A program made the translations under genes and the position numbers. The notes beneath the pieces are model-generated. The model was not told the origin of the DNA, ran no database searches, and saw only the letters and a program-made list of their open reading frames with translations. DNA of 32,163 bases, taken from NCBI GenBank assembly GCA_017303535.1, contig JAFLCO010000027.1, forward strand, positions 1 through 32,163. The letters are read 5' to 3'. Of the stretch, positions 7,860-15,402 are shown piece by piece (the first letter of the stretch is position 1; each line of letters starts with the position of its first letter). This DNA comes from Planctomycetota bacterium (lineage in GTDB: Bacteria > Planctomycetota > Planctomycetia > Pirellulales > PNKZ01).

Positions 7860-8384
7860 ATGTCGAAATGCGTCTACTGCGGCAGCGTGAATATCGACGG
7901 GGCCGACGTTTGTGAGCAGTGTCTCGAACCGCTCGGCGAGCAAGGCTTCGCACCTCAGGTCGACGTCGAGATGCAGCGTTCGCTGTTGCACGACAAGGTC
8001 GTGCTGCTGTTGCCGCGGCGGCCGATCATCGTCGAGCCCGGTCTGCCGGTGCGCGAAGTGTTGCAAACGATGATGGAGCGCACGATCGGCTGTGTGCTCG
8101 TGGTCGACGAAGGGCAACTGCTCGGCATCTTCACCGAGCGCGACGCCGTGACGCGCGTCGGCGTCAACGCCGAGAAGTTCGCCGAGCGGCCGATCTTCGA
8201 GTTCATGACGCCGACGCCCGAGTCCGTCGACGTCGACGCGCAGATCGCCTTCGCCCTGCAAAAAATGGACGTCGGCGGCTACCGCCACTTGCCCGTCATG
8301 TCGGCCGGAAGAATCGTCGGCGTCATCTCCATCCGCGACATCCTCCAGTACCTGGCTCGGCACTTGGAAGTCGTGGAGTACTAG
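7860..8384 (+). CDS. Zinc-ribbon CBS-domain protein
   Basis: A 174-residue protein. An N-terminal zinc ribbon has Cys at residues 4, 7, 18 and 21 (CVYC...CEQC). A CBS pair follows, about residues 50-105 (ending GIFTERDAVTRV) and 115-170 (HLPVMSAGRIVGVISIRDIL). ATG 7860 is supported by GGAGA at 7848-7852. The CBS portion is clearly related to the protein at 4090-4551, especially MDVGGYRHLPV against MAVGGYRRMPI, so the two genes may be old duplicates, one of which gained or lost the ribbon. It is placed directly after korAB with the same orientation. A nucleotide-sensing regulator of the oxidoreductase is a reasonable but unproven reading. Confidence 0.9.
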   Translation: MSKCVYCGSVNIDGADVCEQCLEPLGEQGFAPQVDVEMQRSLLHDKVVLLLPRRPIIVEPGLPVREVLQTMMERTIGCVLVVDEGQLLGIFTERDAVTRVGVNAEKFAERPIFEFMTPTPESVDVDAQIAFALQKMDVGGYRHLPVMSAGRIVGVISIRDILQYLARHLEVVEY

Positions 8385-8390
8385 CGGGGG

Positions 8391-8513
8391 AAATGACCAA
8401 GGATCAAGCACCACATTCCAAACAAACCTTAAAGCTCCATTTTCAATTGACCGTGACGGCGCGGTTTGGTCATTCAGAATTGGTTCTTGTTTGGAGTTTG
8501 GTGCTTGGTCATT
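8391..8513. repeat. Inverted repeat between convergent genes (second spacer family)
   Basis: The left arm at 8391-8425 (AATGACCAAGGATCAAGCAC... CCAAACAA) is nearly the reverse complement of 8487-8513 (TTGTTTGGAGTTTGGTGCTT...). It starts six bases after the stop of the CBS gene and ends five bases before the stop of the convergent methyltransferase gene. It therefore fills the whole intergenic space and would form a hairpin in either transcript. Confidence 0.8.
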
Positions 8514-8518
8514 GGAGT

Positions 8519-9574
8519 TTATTGCTTTATTCCTTCCAACACTCCGCAATGGATGGCCGTCGGCGTCAACGGGCCCGGTCGTAAACCGGCGGCCGTGAGC
8601 ATGGCGCGATATTCGGCGGCGCTGTACGCCCGCCCTTCGGTTAGCGTGAAGAGCGCCGCGGAATAGAGCGCGATCGGTAGCGGCCCGTCGTGCGCGTCGT
8701 TTAGGAAGACGTCGTGGATCCACAGCCGCCCGCCCGGCGCGAGCGCCTCGGCTGCCCGACCGACGAGCGTGCGGCACTCCGGCACGTCCCAATCGTGCAA
8801 GATGTTCGAGAGCAGCACGAGGTCGCAACCGGTCGGCAGCGCGTCGACGAACATATCGCCCGGCTGCAACTGCACGCGATCGGCCACGCCGTACTCCGCC
8901 GTCATTTCCGCGGCCACCTTCAAGACCTCGGGCCGATCAAACACGACGGCCCGCAACTCGGGATTCCGCTGCACGAGCGCAATCGAGTAGATGCCCGTGC
9001 CGCCGCCGAGGTCCAAGAGCGTCCGCGCGCCCGAGGTGGAAAGGTTCGCCGCCAGCGCCGGGGCGACGTTCTTCGCCCGTCCGGCCAAGGCCAAGGTCAA
9101 ATGCCTGGCCTTCGCTTCCTGCTCCATGGCCGACGGCGTCCCCTCGCGATAGATGAACGCCGCTCCTTCTTCGCTCTTATCGTTCGCCCCCCAAGGCCGA
9201 TTGGTCCGCAGCCGCTCGACCATGCCAAGCACGCCGGGACTCTCCGCCGCCAAGCCGACGTAATCGCCGACAAAAAACTCCCCGCCGGGCAGCAGGTGCT
9301 CGCGCGCGAGCGCCGTTAACACGAACCGCCCCGCGCGATCAACCTCCAGCAACCCCATGGCCCGCAGTGCCGTGGTCAGCACGACGAGCGGCCGCGCGGC
9401 CAGCGACAAAGCTCCGGCCAACTCATCAAACGACAGTGCCCGCTCCGCCAAAGTTTCAAACACCCGCAAATGCGCGACGGCGGCCGTGAGCAGTTCGGTG
9501 CCGAAAGCGCCGCGGTAATGCTCAAAAATCGGCGTCGGATCCACGGTCGCCAAGTTCAGCGCGCTGCGGCTCAC
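8519..9574 (-). CDS. SAM-dependent methyltransferase, O-methyltransferase (family 2) type
   Basis: A 351-residue protein with an N-terminal winged-helix dimerisation domain (about residues 15-85, AVAHLRVFETLAERALSFDELA) and a C-terminal class I Rossmann domain. Motif I is TLLDLGGGTGIYSIAL. The NILHDWD stretch and GGRLWIHDVF are typical of acetylserotonin/hydroxyneurosporene-type O-methyltransferases. GTG 9574 is preferred over the TTG at 9589: it forms a GTGA overlap with the stop of the preceding gene and has GGGGGAA about six bases upstream inside that gene. This makes it the second gene of a translationally coupled pair with a secreted protease. The substrate is unknown; a small hydroxylated molecule is the family norm. 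Confidence 0.85.
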   Translation of the reverse strand: MSRSALNLATVDPTPIFEHYRGAFGTELLTAAVAHLRVFETLAERALSFDELAGALSLAARPLVVLTTALRAMGLLEVDRAGRFVLTALAREHLLPGGEFFVGDYVGLAAESPGVLGMVERLRTNRPWGANDKSEEGAAFIYREGTPSAMEQEAKARHLTLALAGRAKNVAPALAANLSTSGARTLLDLGGGTGIYSIALVQRNPELRAVVFDRPEVLKVAAEMTAEYGVADRVQLQPGDMFVDALPTGCDLVLLSNILHDWDVPECRTLVGRAAEALAPGGRLWIHDVFLNDAHDGPLPIALYSAALFTLTEGRAYSAAEYRAMLTAAGLRPGPLTPTAIHCGVLEGIKQ

Positions 9575-10374
9575 GGCAGTTTCCCCCAAATCTTCTCCAG
9601 CAGCGCGTGCATCGCCGGGTCGTGTTCCTTCAGCTCGCCCCGTACGAACGGATAAAAATCGTTTGTGCCGAAGTACGCTTCCGAAAGTTCCGCAAAGTAT
9701 TCCATCGGCGTGGTGAGTGCGTAGTGCTTCGTGCGGTGACCCATGATGTGCAACACTTCGTCGTACTTGCCGCCGGACTTGGCCGATTCGTAGGCCGAGC
9801 GCACGTCTTTGTGGTCGAAGCCCAGCACTTGGTCGTGGTAGGCGTGGGCCAACTCATGCAACACGCACCACGGCTGCACGCGCTGATGGTGCAAGTCGAC
9901 CATTCGCGGGGCGCTCGGCACATGCACGCACTTCGCCAAGTCGGCCGCGTAGCCGTTGCCGGTCAGCCAGCCTGCGCTCGGGTGATATTGCATGCTCGTC
10001 AAGCGTCCGTGATCGAGATCGACGACGATCACCACCTTCCGCAACTTCGCGAGCGGTTCGGCCGGCGTAAGCTGCGCGATCTCGTAGAGTTTGTCCTTGA
10101 GCAGCCGCTGGGCCCGCTCGCCGATCGGCGCCGCCGGACCTTCGAGCAGCCGCCGATCGATCCGTACGCGCCAGCCTTCGATGTCGCGCTCCTCGCGAAC
10201 GATCGGCGGCACGACGTCTTTCTCCTTTGCGGCTTCCTTCTTCTTATCCGGCTCGGGCTTCTTCACGGCCGGCGGCGCGGGCGACTTCGCCGGTTCGTCG
10301 GCGGCGGGGCTCGACGAAGCCGGAAGCACGATGATCAGCGCAACCAGCACGAAGGAAGCAAGGCGGCGATGCAT
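9571..10374 (-). CDS. Secreted zinc metallopeptidase-like protein (HExxH)
   Basis: A 267-residue protein with a signal peptide (MHRRLASFVLVALIIVLPAS, predicted cleavage near residue 25), then a Lys/Glu/Pro-rich linker to about residue 58. The catalytic domain carries HELAHAYHD at 173-181 and, downstream, EYFAELSEAYFG at 225-236, which probably supplies the third zinc ligand. The arrangement resembles bacterial relatives of the anthrax lethal-factor/Pro-Pro endopeptidase fold. The product should be exported to the periplasm or beyond. It overlaps the methyltransferase gene by four bases. The activity is inferred from the motif only. Confidence 0.8.
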   Translation of the reverse strand: MHRRLASFVLVALIIVLPASSSPAADEPAKSPAPPAVKKPEPDKKKEAAKEKDVVPPIVREERDIEGWRVRIDRRLLEGPAAPIGERAQRLLKDKLYEIAQLTPAEPLAKLRKVVIVVDLDHGRLTSMQYHPSAGWLTGNGYAADLAKCVHVPSAPRMVDLHHQRVQPWCVLHELAHAYHDQVLGFDHKDVRSAYESAKSGGKYDEVLHIMGHRTKHYALTTPMEYFAELSEAYFGTNDFYPFVRGELKEHDPAMHALLEKIWGKLP

Positions 10375-10417
10375 GGAGCAACCTCACGAATGACTCAGTG
10401 TCAAGAACGAAGCGAAC

Positions 10418-10627
10418 TCAAACGGCATCATCGTGCGGCCCGCTCTCGCGATCGATCCGGCGACTTCGACTCCGCAGCATAATCAACCAGAAGCCGAGGA
10501 ACGCCAGCGTGCAACCGAGCACGACCAGCGGCCGTGCTACGTTGTGGTTCAACCGATAAGCGCCCACGGCGTGAAATACGCCCCAGGCCAGCACGCCCAG
10601 AAATATCAACACGATCAGTCGTTGCAT
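10418..10627 (-). CDS. Small two-helix membrane protein
   Basis: A 69-residue protein starting MQRLIVLIFLGVLAWGVFHA. It has two hydrophobic helices (about residues 3-20 and 35-52) and a basic/acidic tail beginning RSRSRRIDRE. ATG 10627 is chosen over the longer frame from 10696, whose extra residues show no membrane or domain character. It lies 43 bp upstream of the protease gene on the same strand and could share its transcript. The function is unknown. Confidence 0.65.
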   Translation of the reverse strand: MQRLIVLIFLGVLAWGVFHAVGAYRLNHNVARPLVVLGCTLAFLGFWLIMLRSRSRRIDRESGPHDDAV

Positions 10628-10738
10628 GGATCGATCAGCAGGGGTACGGAAATACGCCGCGGCGACGACGAGCCCGGCCTCGCTATCATAACCCAAACGC
10701 CCCGCCGCGGCCTCTCGCCGAATCGCAGTCGGCCCGAA

Positions 10739-11914
10739 TTACCGCCGCCAGAGCAGCATCGCGCTCACGGCCGCGCCCGGGGCGATGTGCAATTCGTCGC
10801 GGCGATCGTCCGAGAACGACTCCGCTTGGAAGATCGACCGATCGAACACGTAGGCCGCGCTCACGTCGAGCGCGAAGCCGCCGGGCAGCGACCGTTCGAA
10901 GCCCACGGCCGCGCGTTGGTCGAACAAAAATAGCCGGTCCTGCGAGTTCGTCCGCTCGGCCAACCAATAGATGTCGTTCACGATCTCGTACCGCGCATAA
11001 ACCTGCCAAGCGTCTCCCAGCTTGCGGGCCGCACGCAGGTTCACGGCCGTCAGCGGTCGATAGTCGGCGGAAAACGTCCACAGGTCGCCGTCGTATCGCA
11101 GCGAGAACGGCACGCCGATGTTCGCCGTCAGCCGCTCGCTCGGTCGCCACACGTACGCCACGCCGGGAATCGGAAACGGCAACTGCGACGTCGGCGAATA
11201 GAACAAGCTGAAGTTCCAAGCATCGCGCGAGCCCCAAGGAACCTCGACGAACCCGACCGACGTCAGCGTCAGGTCCTCCAAATCCGCAAACGGCCGATCG
11301 GACGCCGTACCCACGGTCAGCAAACCGCCGGCTTTCCAGCCGTTGTCGAACTCGCGGCGATGCATCCCGCCGAAGTTCACCTTCCACAAATCGTTGGGGA
11401 CGCCGATGAGCGAGTCGGGCAGGATCGCCTCGGTGTCGAGCGTGAGATGCTCCAGCGACGACATCGCGAGCCAGATTGAGCGACCATCGGGCGCGATCCG
11501 CACCGGCACCGCGAGTTCGGCCGAGAGGCCCGTCATCTCCAAGTCCGTCGCCTGACCTTCGACATCGCGGCCGGGCAACCACGAGGCCGAAAGTCGAAAC
11601 GGCGCCCGCTGCCCGCCGGGTGACCGACTTCGCGCCGGCCGCGCTTCCGTCGCAGGCGGAGCAGGGGGTGCGGCGGGCGAAACAAACGGCTCTACCGTTG
11701 ATTCCTCCCGCTTCGATTCCTCTGCCGTCGTCGGTGCCGTTCCGGCGCAGGAAGTCGCCGGCTGCAGTTCCTGCGCGTCGACGCGCTGCCGCGCGGCCAA
11801 GCACAGCCCTACCAGCCCGATGATCAAAAGTCTCGCCGGCAATCCAAGCTTCCTTGCTGTTTGCCTCGCCAAATACGTCGGCCGTGAAAGGCCCCGTCGC
11901 CGCTCACGACACAT
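10739..11914 (-). CDS. Predicted outer-membrane/beta-barrel protein, DUF6268-like
   Basis: A 391-residue exported protein. The hydrophobic signal segment is LPARLLIIGLVGLCLAARQ, followed by QELQPATSC and a Pro/Ala/Glu-rich linker. The remainder is rich in alternating hydrophobic strands with aromatic girdle residues (WNFSLFYSPTSQL, VAYVWRPSERLTANIG, WQVYARYEIVNDIYWL) and ends in an aliphatic/basic strand (AMLLWRR), which suits a beta barrel. It resembles the DUF6268 proteins common in planctomycetes. The start is uncertain: ATG 11914 leaves a long basic N-region, while TTG 11842, with AAGGAAG six bases upstream, gives a standard signal peptide. Confidence 0.75.
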   Translation of the reverse strand: MCRERRRGLSRPTYLARQTARKLGLPARLLIIGLVGLCLAARQRVDAQELQPATSCAGTAPTTAEESKREESTVEPFVSPAAPPAPPATEARPARSRSPGGQRAPFRLSASWLPGRDVEGQATDLEMTGLSAELAVPVRIAPDGRSIWLAMSSLEHLTLDTEAILPDSLIGVPNDLWKVNFGGMHRREFDNGWKAGGLLTVGTASDRPFADLEDLTLTSVGFVEVPWGSRDAWNFSLFYSPTSQLPFPIPGVAYVWRPSERLTANIGVPFSLRYDGDLWTFSADYRPLTAVNLRAARKLGDAWQVYARYEIVNDIYWLAERTNSQDRLFLFDQRAAVGFERSLPGGFALDVSAAYVFDRSIFQAESFSDDRRDELHIAPGAAVSAMLLWRR

Positions 11915-12148
11915 CCTTAGCAGATTTTAAGTATTGCGCGACCCGCGAAATCGCACAGAGCCCACGTCCGCAAAACTTCCGCCGCGCCGGCAGTGCAGGC
12001 TCACCCTCGAGCGAGCCTTCCGCCGACTGGCCTGATCCGGCCCGCCGACAATAATCCCTGGCCCGGCTCCCATGCGCGACCGCTCGACGTACCACACCAA
12101 CCACCTCTCGCCGCGCCGCTCGGCCATCACCTGCTCGAGGACCATGCC

Positions 12149-13072
12149 ATGCTGATGTTCCGTTCGCGACCGCTCGCGCCGCCTCGCCGAAGCCGGCCTG
12201 CATCGTCGAGCTTGCTCGGCGCCGTCGGTCTTCCTCTCTACCTCGGCCTGTTCGCAACTCTCGCGCTCCCCGGCGGCGCGGCGGCCGACGAGGTCGACGA
12301 CCGACGCCTGGCCGCCGCCGCCAAACTCGACGCCGCACTCGCCGACGCCAAGCTCGCCGCGGAACCGGCCCGACAAGCGGCTCTGCTCCAAGCGGCGGCC
12401 GACGAAACCCTGCAAACGTTTCCTAACAACGTCCTGCTTCGCGACACCTTTGCGAAGCTCGGCGCCGCGACGGTCGCCGATCCGCGCGCGGCCGCTGAGG
12501 CTTGGCGCGGGGCGGTCGTCGAGGCCCGCGACGTCCTGCGGTTTCAGCCGCTCATCGAAGCGCCGCTGCCGGTCGGCTTTCCCGCGCCGACGCCGGTGGG
12601 GGAGATCGAAGTCAAACAACTCCCCAAGTACCGTCTCGCCGAAACGCCGCTGCCGCTGCTGGAAGGGCGCGCCTTCTGGACCCTCTTCAATCACATCAAG
12701 AGCCGCGACATCGCGATGACCGCGCCCGTGCAAATGGGCTACACGGCCGCCGCCGACGGCAAGCTCAAGAAGGCGTCGATGTCGTTTCTGTATCGCAGCA
12801 CCGAGCAAGGGGAACTCGGGGCCGACGGCGGCGTGACCGTCGTCGAAACTCCGGCGCAGCTCGTCGTCGGCATCGGTCTGCGGGGCGACGCCTCGCAGCG
12901 CCGCATCGACGAAGCTCGTGCCCGCCTGGAAGCCTGGCTCGAGGCCCATGCCGACCAGTACCGCGCCGCCGGAACGCTGCGGGTCATGGCCTACAACAGC
13001 CCGTTCGTCGCCGAAAGCAAGCGGTTCACGGAAGTGCAAATCCCGGTGATCCCCGCCGGCGCGGCCAAGTAA
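12149..13072 (+). CDS. Secreted SOUL-type heme-binding-family protein
   Basis: A 307-residue protein. The signal peptide ends near AADEVDD (about residue 50). A helical Ala-rich region at about 50-115 is followed by a SOUL/HEBP domain from about residue 140: IEVKQLPKYRLAET, then AFWTLFNHIKSRDIAMTAPVQM, and near the end VMAYNSPFV. SOUL proteins bind tetrapyrroles weakly or act in porphyrin transport; the bacterial role is poorly known. ATG 12149 has GAGG at 12137-12140. The longer frame from 11993 has no signal character and would bury the signal peptide inside the protein. The divergent neighbour is the predicted outer-membrane protein. Confidence 0.85.
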   Translation: MLMFRSRPLAPPRRSRPASSSLLGAVGLPLYLGLFATLALPGGAAADEVDDRRLAAAAKLDAALADAKLAAEPARQAALLQAAADETLQTFPNNVLLRDTFAKLGAATVADPRAAAEAWRGAVVEARDVLRFQPLIEAPLPVGFPAPTPVGEIEVKQLPKYRLAETPLPLLEGRAFWTLFNHIKSRDIAMTAPVQMGYTAAADGKLKKASMSFLYRSTEQGELGADGGVTVVETPAQLVVGIGLRGDASQRRIDEARARLEAWLEAHADQYRAAGTLRVMAYNSPFVAESKRFTEVQIPVIPAGAAK

Positions 13073-13667
13073 CCGCCGGCCCGCGGACTTAGCGGGACCT
13101 GTGAAGCTACGCCCTGACTTCGGCAGAGTCTTCGGCAAGACCGCGGCGCCACAGTTTGCCTTGTTGATGCCTGAAGTCTGACGTCCGACGTCTTTTCGTC
13201 GCCGTAAGTCATCTTCGAAAAAACTTTTTTTGGCCTCACTTACGTCGACCCGTTTTTGGCCACTGCGCACTAATTCGCTCCCGATGTGCGCACCCTTAAT
13301 TCCTAAGTTTGTCATGCGCACTTCCAGGCCTGCGCAGTGCGCAGTAGTGCGCAGCGCGATCGACGTAAGTTGTTTCCATTTTGTTGAAATCTTCGAGCAC
13401 TTACGTCGATTTTCCATCGCTATTTTCTCCCCGTTTGAAGCCCTCCGCGCCACTCCGCAACTTAGCAAATAGGAGAATCCATTCAAGGAAGTTTTTGGCC
13501 GGCGACTATTTTGTCAATTCGCGTCCGTTGCCCATAAATCGCCTTGCTTTTGGCCACGCGATTTCGCTTGCAGAAAAGCCTCGCGCAAAGACGCCAAGCC
13601 GCGGAGACGCGAAGAAGAAAGGGAGATGATGGAGATGAGAACGAGATTGTGGAGATGAAGCGAGAGA
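13073..13667. other. Gene-free spacer with repeated motifs
   Basis: About 600 bases with no supported gene. It holds three ACTTACGTCGA sites (13238-13410) and several TGCGCAC/GTGCGCA motifs. Near 13572-13615 a stretch (CTCGCGCAAAGACGCCAAG) is of the kind often found dispersed in bacterial genomes. An A-run then T-run at about 13217-13230 could help end the SOUL-gene transcript. A large minus-strand frame crossing this region and the SOUL gene is judged a shadow. Confidence 0.6.
13238..13410. repeat. Three ACTTACGTCGA sites in mixed orientation
   Basis: ACTTACGTCGA at 13238-13248, its reverse complement ATCGACGTAAGT at 13359-13370, and ACTTACGTCGAT at 13399-13410. The last two form a perfect 12-bp inverted repeat separated by 28 bases. 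TGCGCAC/GTGCGCA motifs are interspersed. This may be a protein-binding cluster or part of a dispersed repeat; the sequence does not decide. Confidence 0.55.
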
Positions 13668-13826
13668 AATGGGGAAGTCGGAATGGGGAATGGGGAACCG
13701 ACGCGCCAACTTCCGGCGTCCACTTTCTCCCCCCTCCGCCCTCCGCCTTCCCCCCTTGAGTCTTCAGTCTTCCGTCTCTAGTCTGACGTACTCGCATTCC
13801 CCACTCCCCACTCCCCATTCCCCACT
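13668..13826. repeat. Long inverted repeat abutting the MBL-fold gene (spacer family 1 relative)
   Basis: The left side AATGGGGAAGTCGGAATGGGG units (13668-13697) is complementary to CATTCCCCACTCCCCACT units at 13794-13826. The terminal units resemble those of the korAB spacer repeats, but the interior is unrelated and pyrimidine-rich. The right end runs directly into the ATG at 13827. Confidence 0.7.
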
Positions 13827-14606
13827 ATGCTCCTCCATCTCAACTGCGGTCTCCTTCACGTGCCGCCCGGGCCGCAGGCCGCTTGTCATTGTTTGTTAGT
13901 CGAGCTCGAAAGCGGCCGGCTGGCGCTCGTCGATACGGGTATCGGCTTGGAAGACATCGCGCGGCCGCGGGAGCGCATCGGGCAGGCGGCGATCGACGGC
14001 GCCGGCTTCCAGTTTCATGAGCGGCTCACGGCCCGGCGGCAGATCGAACGGCTCGGCTACGCGGCGGCCGACGTTAGCGACATTGTCCTCACGCACGGCG
14101 ATCCCGACCACGCCGGCGGCTTGGCCGATTTTCCCGCGGCCCGCGTGCATGTGTCGACCGAAGAACACACCCAGATCACGGCCGGCGGGCCGCGCTACTC
14201 GGCCGCGCAGTTCGCGCACGGCTCGCGCTGGGAAACTTACGGACCGTCGCCGCGCCGCTGGTTCGGGCTCGAAGCCCGAGCGATCCCGGCGCTGGCCGCG
14301 TGCGAGGGAATGTTAGTTCCGCTCTTCGGCCACACCCACGGCCACTGCGGCGTAGCGCTGCGCGACGGCGAGCGTTGGCTCCTCCACGTCGGCGACGCCT
14401 ACTACCTCCGGGCCGAACTCACCGACGACAACCACCCGGTCTCAGCACTCGCCCAACTCCGCGCCGAAGACGACCAAGAGCGCCGCGCCACCCTAACGCA
14501 CCTCCGCCGCCTCGCCCAACACCACGCCGAAGAAGTGAATCTCACCGGCTACCACGACCTCACCGAATTCCCGCCGGACACACTCAGCGAAGGGTCAGTC
14601 CAGTAG
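13827..14606 (+). CDS. Metallo-beta-lactamase-fold hydrolase
   Basis: A 259-residue cytoplasmic protein (no signal peptide). Metal motifs run in family order: THGDPDHAGG at residues 89-98, FGHTHGHCG at 168-176, VGDAYY at 188-193 and a terminal His in GYHD. The usual HxHxDH is HxDxDH here (His90, Asp92, Asp94, His95), a variant known in parts of the superfamily that should still bind metal. The substrate cannot be told; lactones, thioesters and nucleic acids are all handled by this fold. The start codon directly touches the preceding inverted repeat, leaving no Shine-Dalgarno sequence, so initiation must be leaderless or SD-independent, or lie elsewhere. Confidence 0.85.
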   Translation: MLLHLNCGLLHVPPGPQAACHCLLVELESGRLALVDTGIGLEDIARPRERIGQAAIDGAGFQFHERLTARRQIERLGYAAADVSDIVLTHGDPDHAGGLADFPAARVHVSTEEHTQITAGGPRYSAAQFAHGSRWETYGPSPRRWFGLEARAIPALAACEGMLVPLFGHTHGHCGVALRDGERWLLHVGDAYYLRAELTDDNHPVSALAQLRAEDDQERRATLTHLRRLAQHHAEEVNLTGYHDLTEFPPDTLSEGSVQ

Positions 14607-14664
14607 ATTCGGTCGCGCCAACGCGTAAAGGGTGCTCGCGTCGCCGCCCGCGCGAAGGGCTTAG

Positions 14665-15399
14665 TCACGCGAATAACTGCTGCTGATGGGTTGGACGATC
14701 AGGCATCTCGTCCCACGTTTTGCCTTCCAGTTTGCGTCCTGTCTTCTTCTTGTTGACCCCACCCCATTGCTTGAAGAAAAACGGCACCTTTGCCTTTTTA
14801 CATTGATCGCGGATGTCAAGTACCCACACTTCGCTCATGGGTCGGCAGCCAGGGCCTGACTCTCCACCAACGATTGCCCAATGGACCCCTTCAAGATTCA
14901 TGTTTGGAAGCGGTCCGATTAACGGTTCGAGCGACAAGAACTTCGTCTTCGCACCCGTTCGGCGAAGATGGTCGATGCGCGACAAATACTTCTCGCTCTC
15001 AACGCTCACACCCATCCATACGTTTTCTGGCCACTCAATCGATGGGCTCAACTCTTCAAGACGGTCGGCGCGCTTGGTGAGCACTTGGAACTGATGCCAG
15101 TGAGCGCGACGCATGACGTCAAAAACCTGCTGGATATAATATTCAGGAATATCCCGGTGAAATAAATCACTCATCGAGTTGACGAAAATGACTTGCGGCT
15201 TCTTCCATGACAGCGGCTTTTCGAGCATGGATGGCTGAAGCGTCAGTTCGAAGCCATTACGGTAGTTCGCTTGCCCCATCGCCCTCAGCCGAAAGGCGAG
15301 GCGCTCTGCGTAGCAAAACTTGCAACCAGGGCTGATCTTATCGCAGCCGGTTACGGGATTCCACGTCGCTTCAGTCCATTCGATTGATGACTTGGACAT
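14665..15399 (-). CDS. Three-Cys-motif (DUF5131, phage Gp37/Gp68 family) protein
   Basis: A 244-residue protein opening [16 protein letters not shown] and carrying Cys19, Cys26 and Cys29 (CX6CX2CY), the 'three-Cys motif' expected to hold an iron-sulfur cluster in a radical-SAM-like barrel. Other family blocks are [11 protein letters not shown]-like [56 protein letters not shown] and FFFKQWGG. Its start is three bases after the stop of the tcmP-like gene, with GAGGT overlapping that stop, so the two are translated together. Family members occur in phages and genomic islands; the reaction is unknown. Base composition is more AT-rich than in the neighbours. Confidence 0.9.
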   Translation of the reverse strand: MSKSSIEWTEATWNPVTGCDKISPGCKFCYAERLAFRLRAMGQANYRNGFELTLQPSMLEKPLSWKKPQVIFVNSMSDLFHRDIPEYYIQQVFDVMRRAHWHQFQVLTKRADRLEELSPSIEWPENVWMGVSVESEKYLSRIDHLRRTGAKTKFLSLEPLIGPLPNMNLEGVHWAIVGGESGPGCRPMSEVWVLDIRDQCKKAKVPFFFKQWGGVNKKKTGRKLEGKTWDEMPDRPTHQQQLFA

Positions 15400-15402
15400 G
15401 GC

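Noticed and set aside
11927-13486. 519-codon open frame on the minus strand
   Set aside because: Antisense to the SOUL-domain gene, which has a signal peptide, a binding site and conserved blocks. The part beyond the gene runs through motif repeats.
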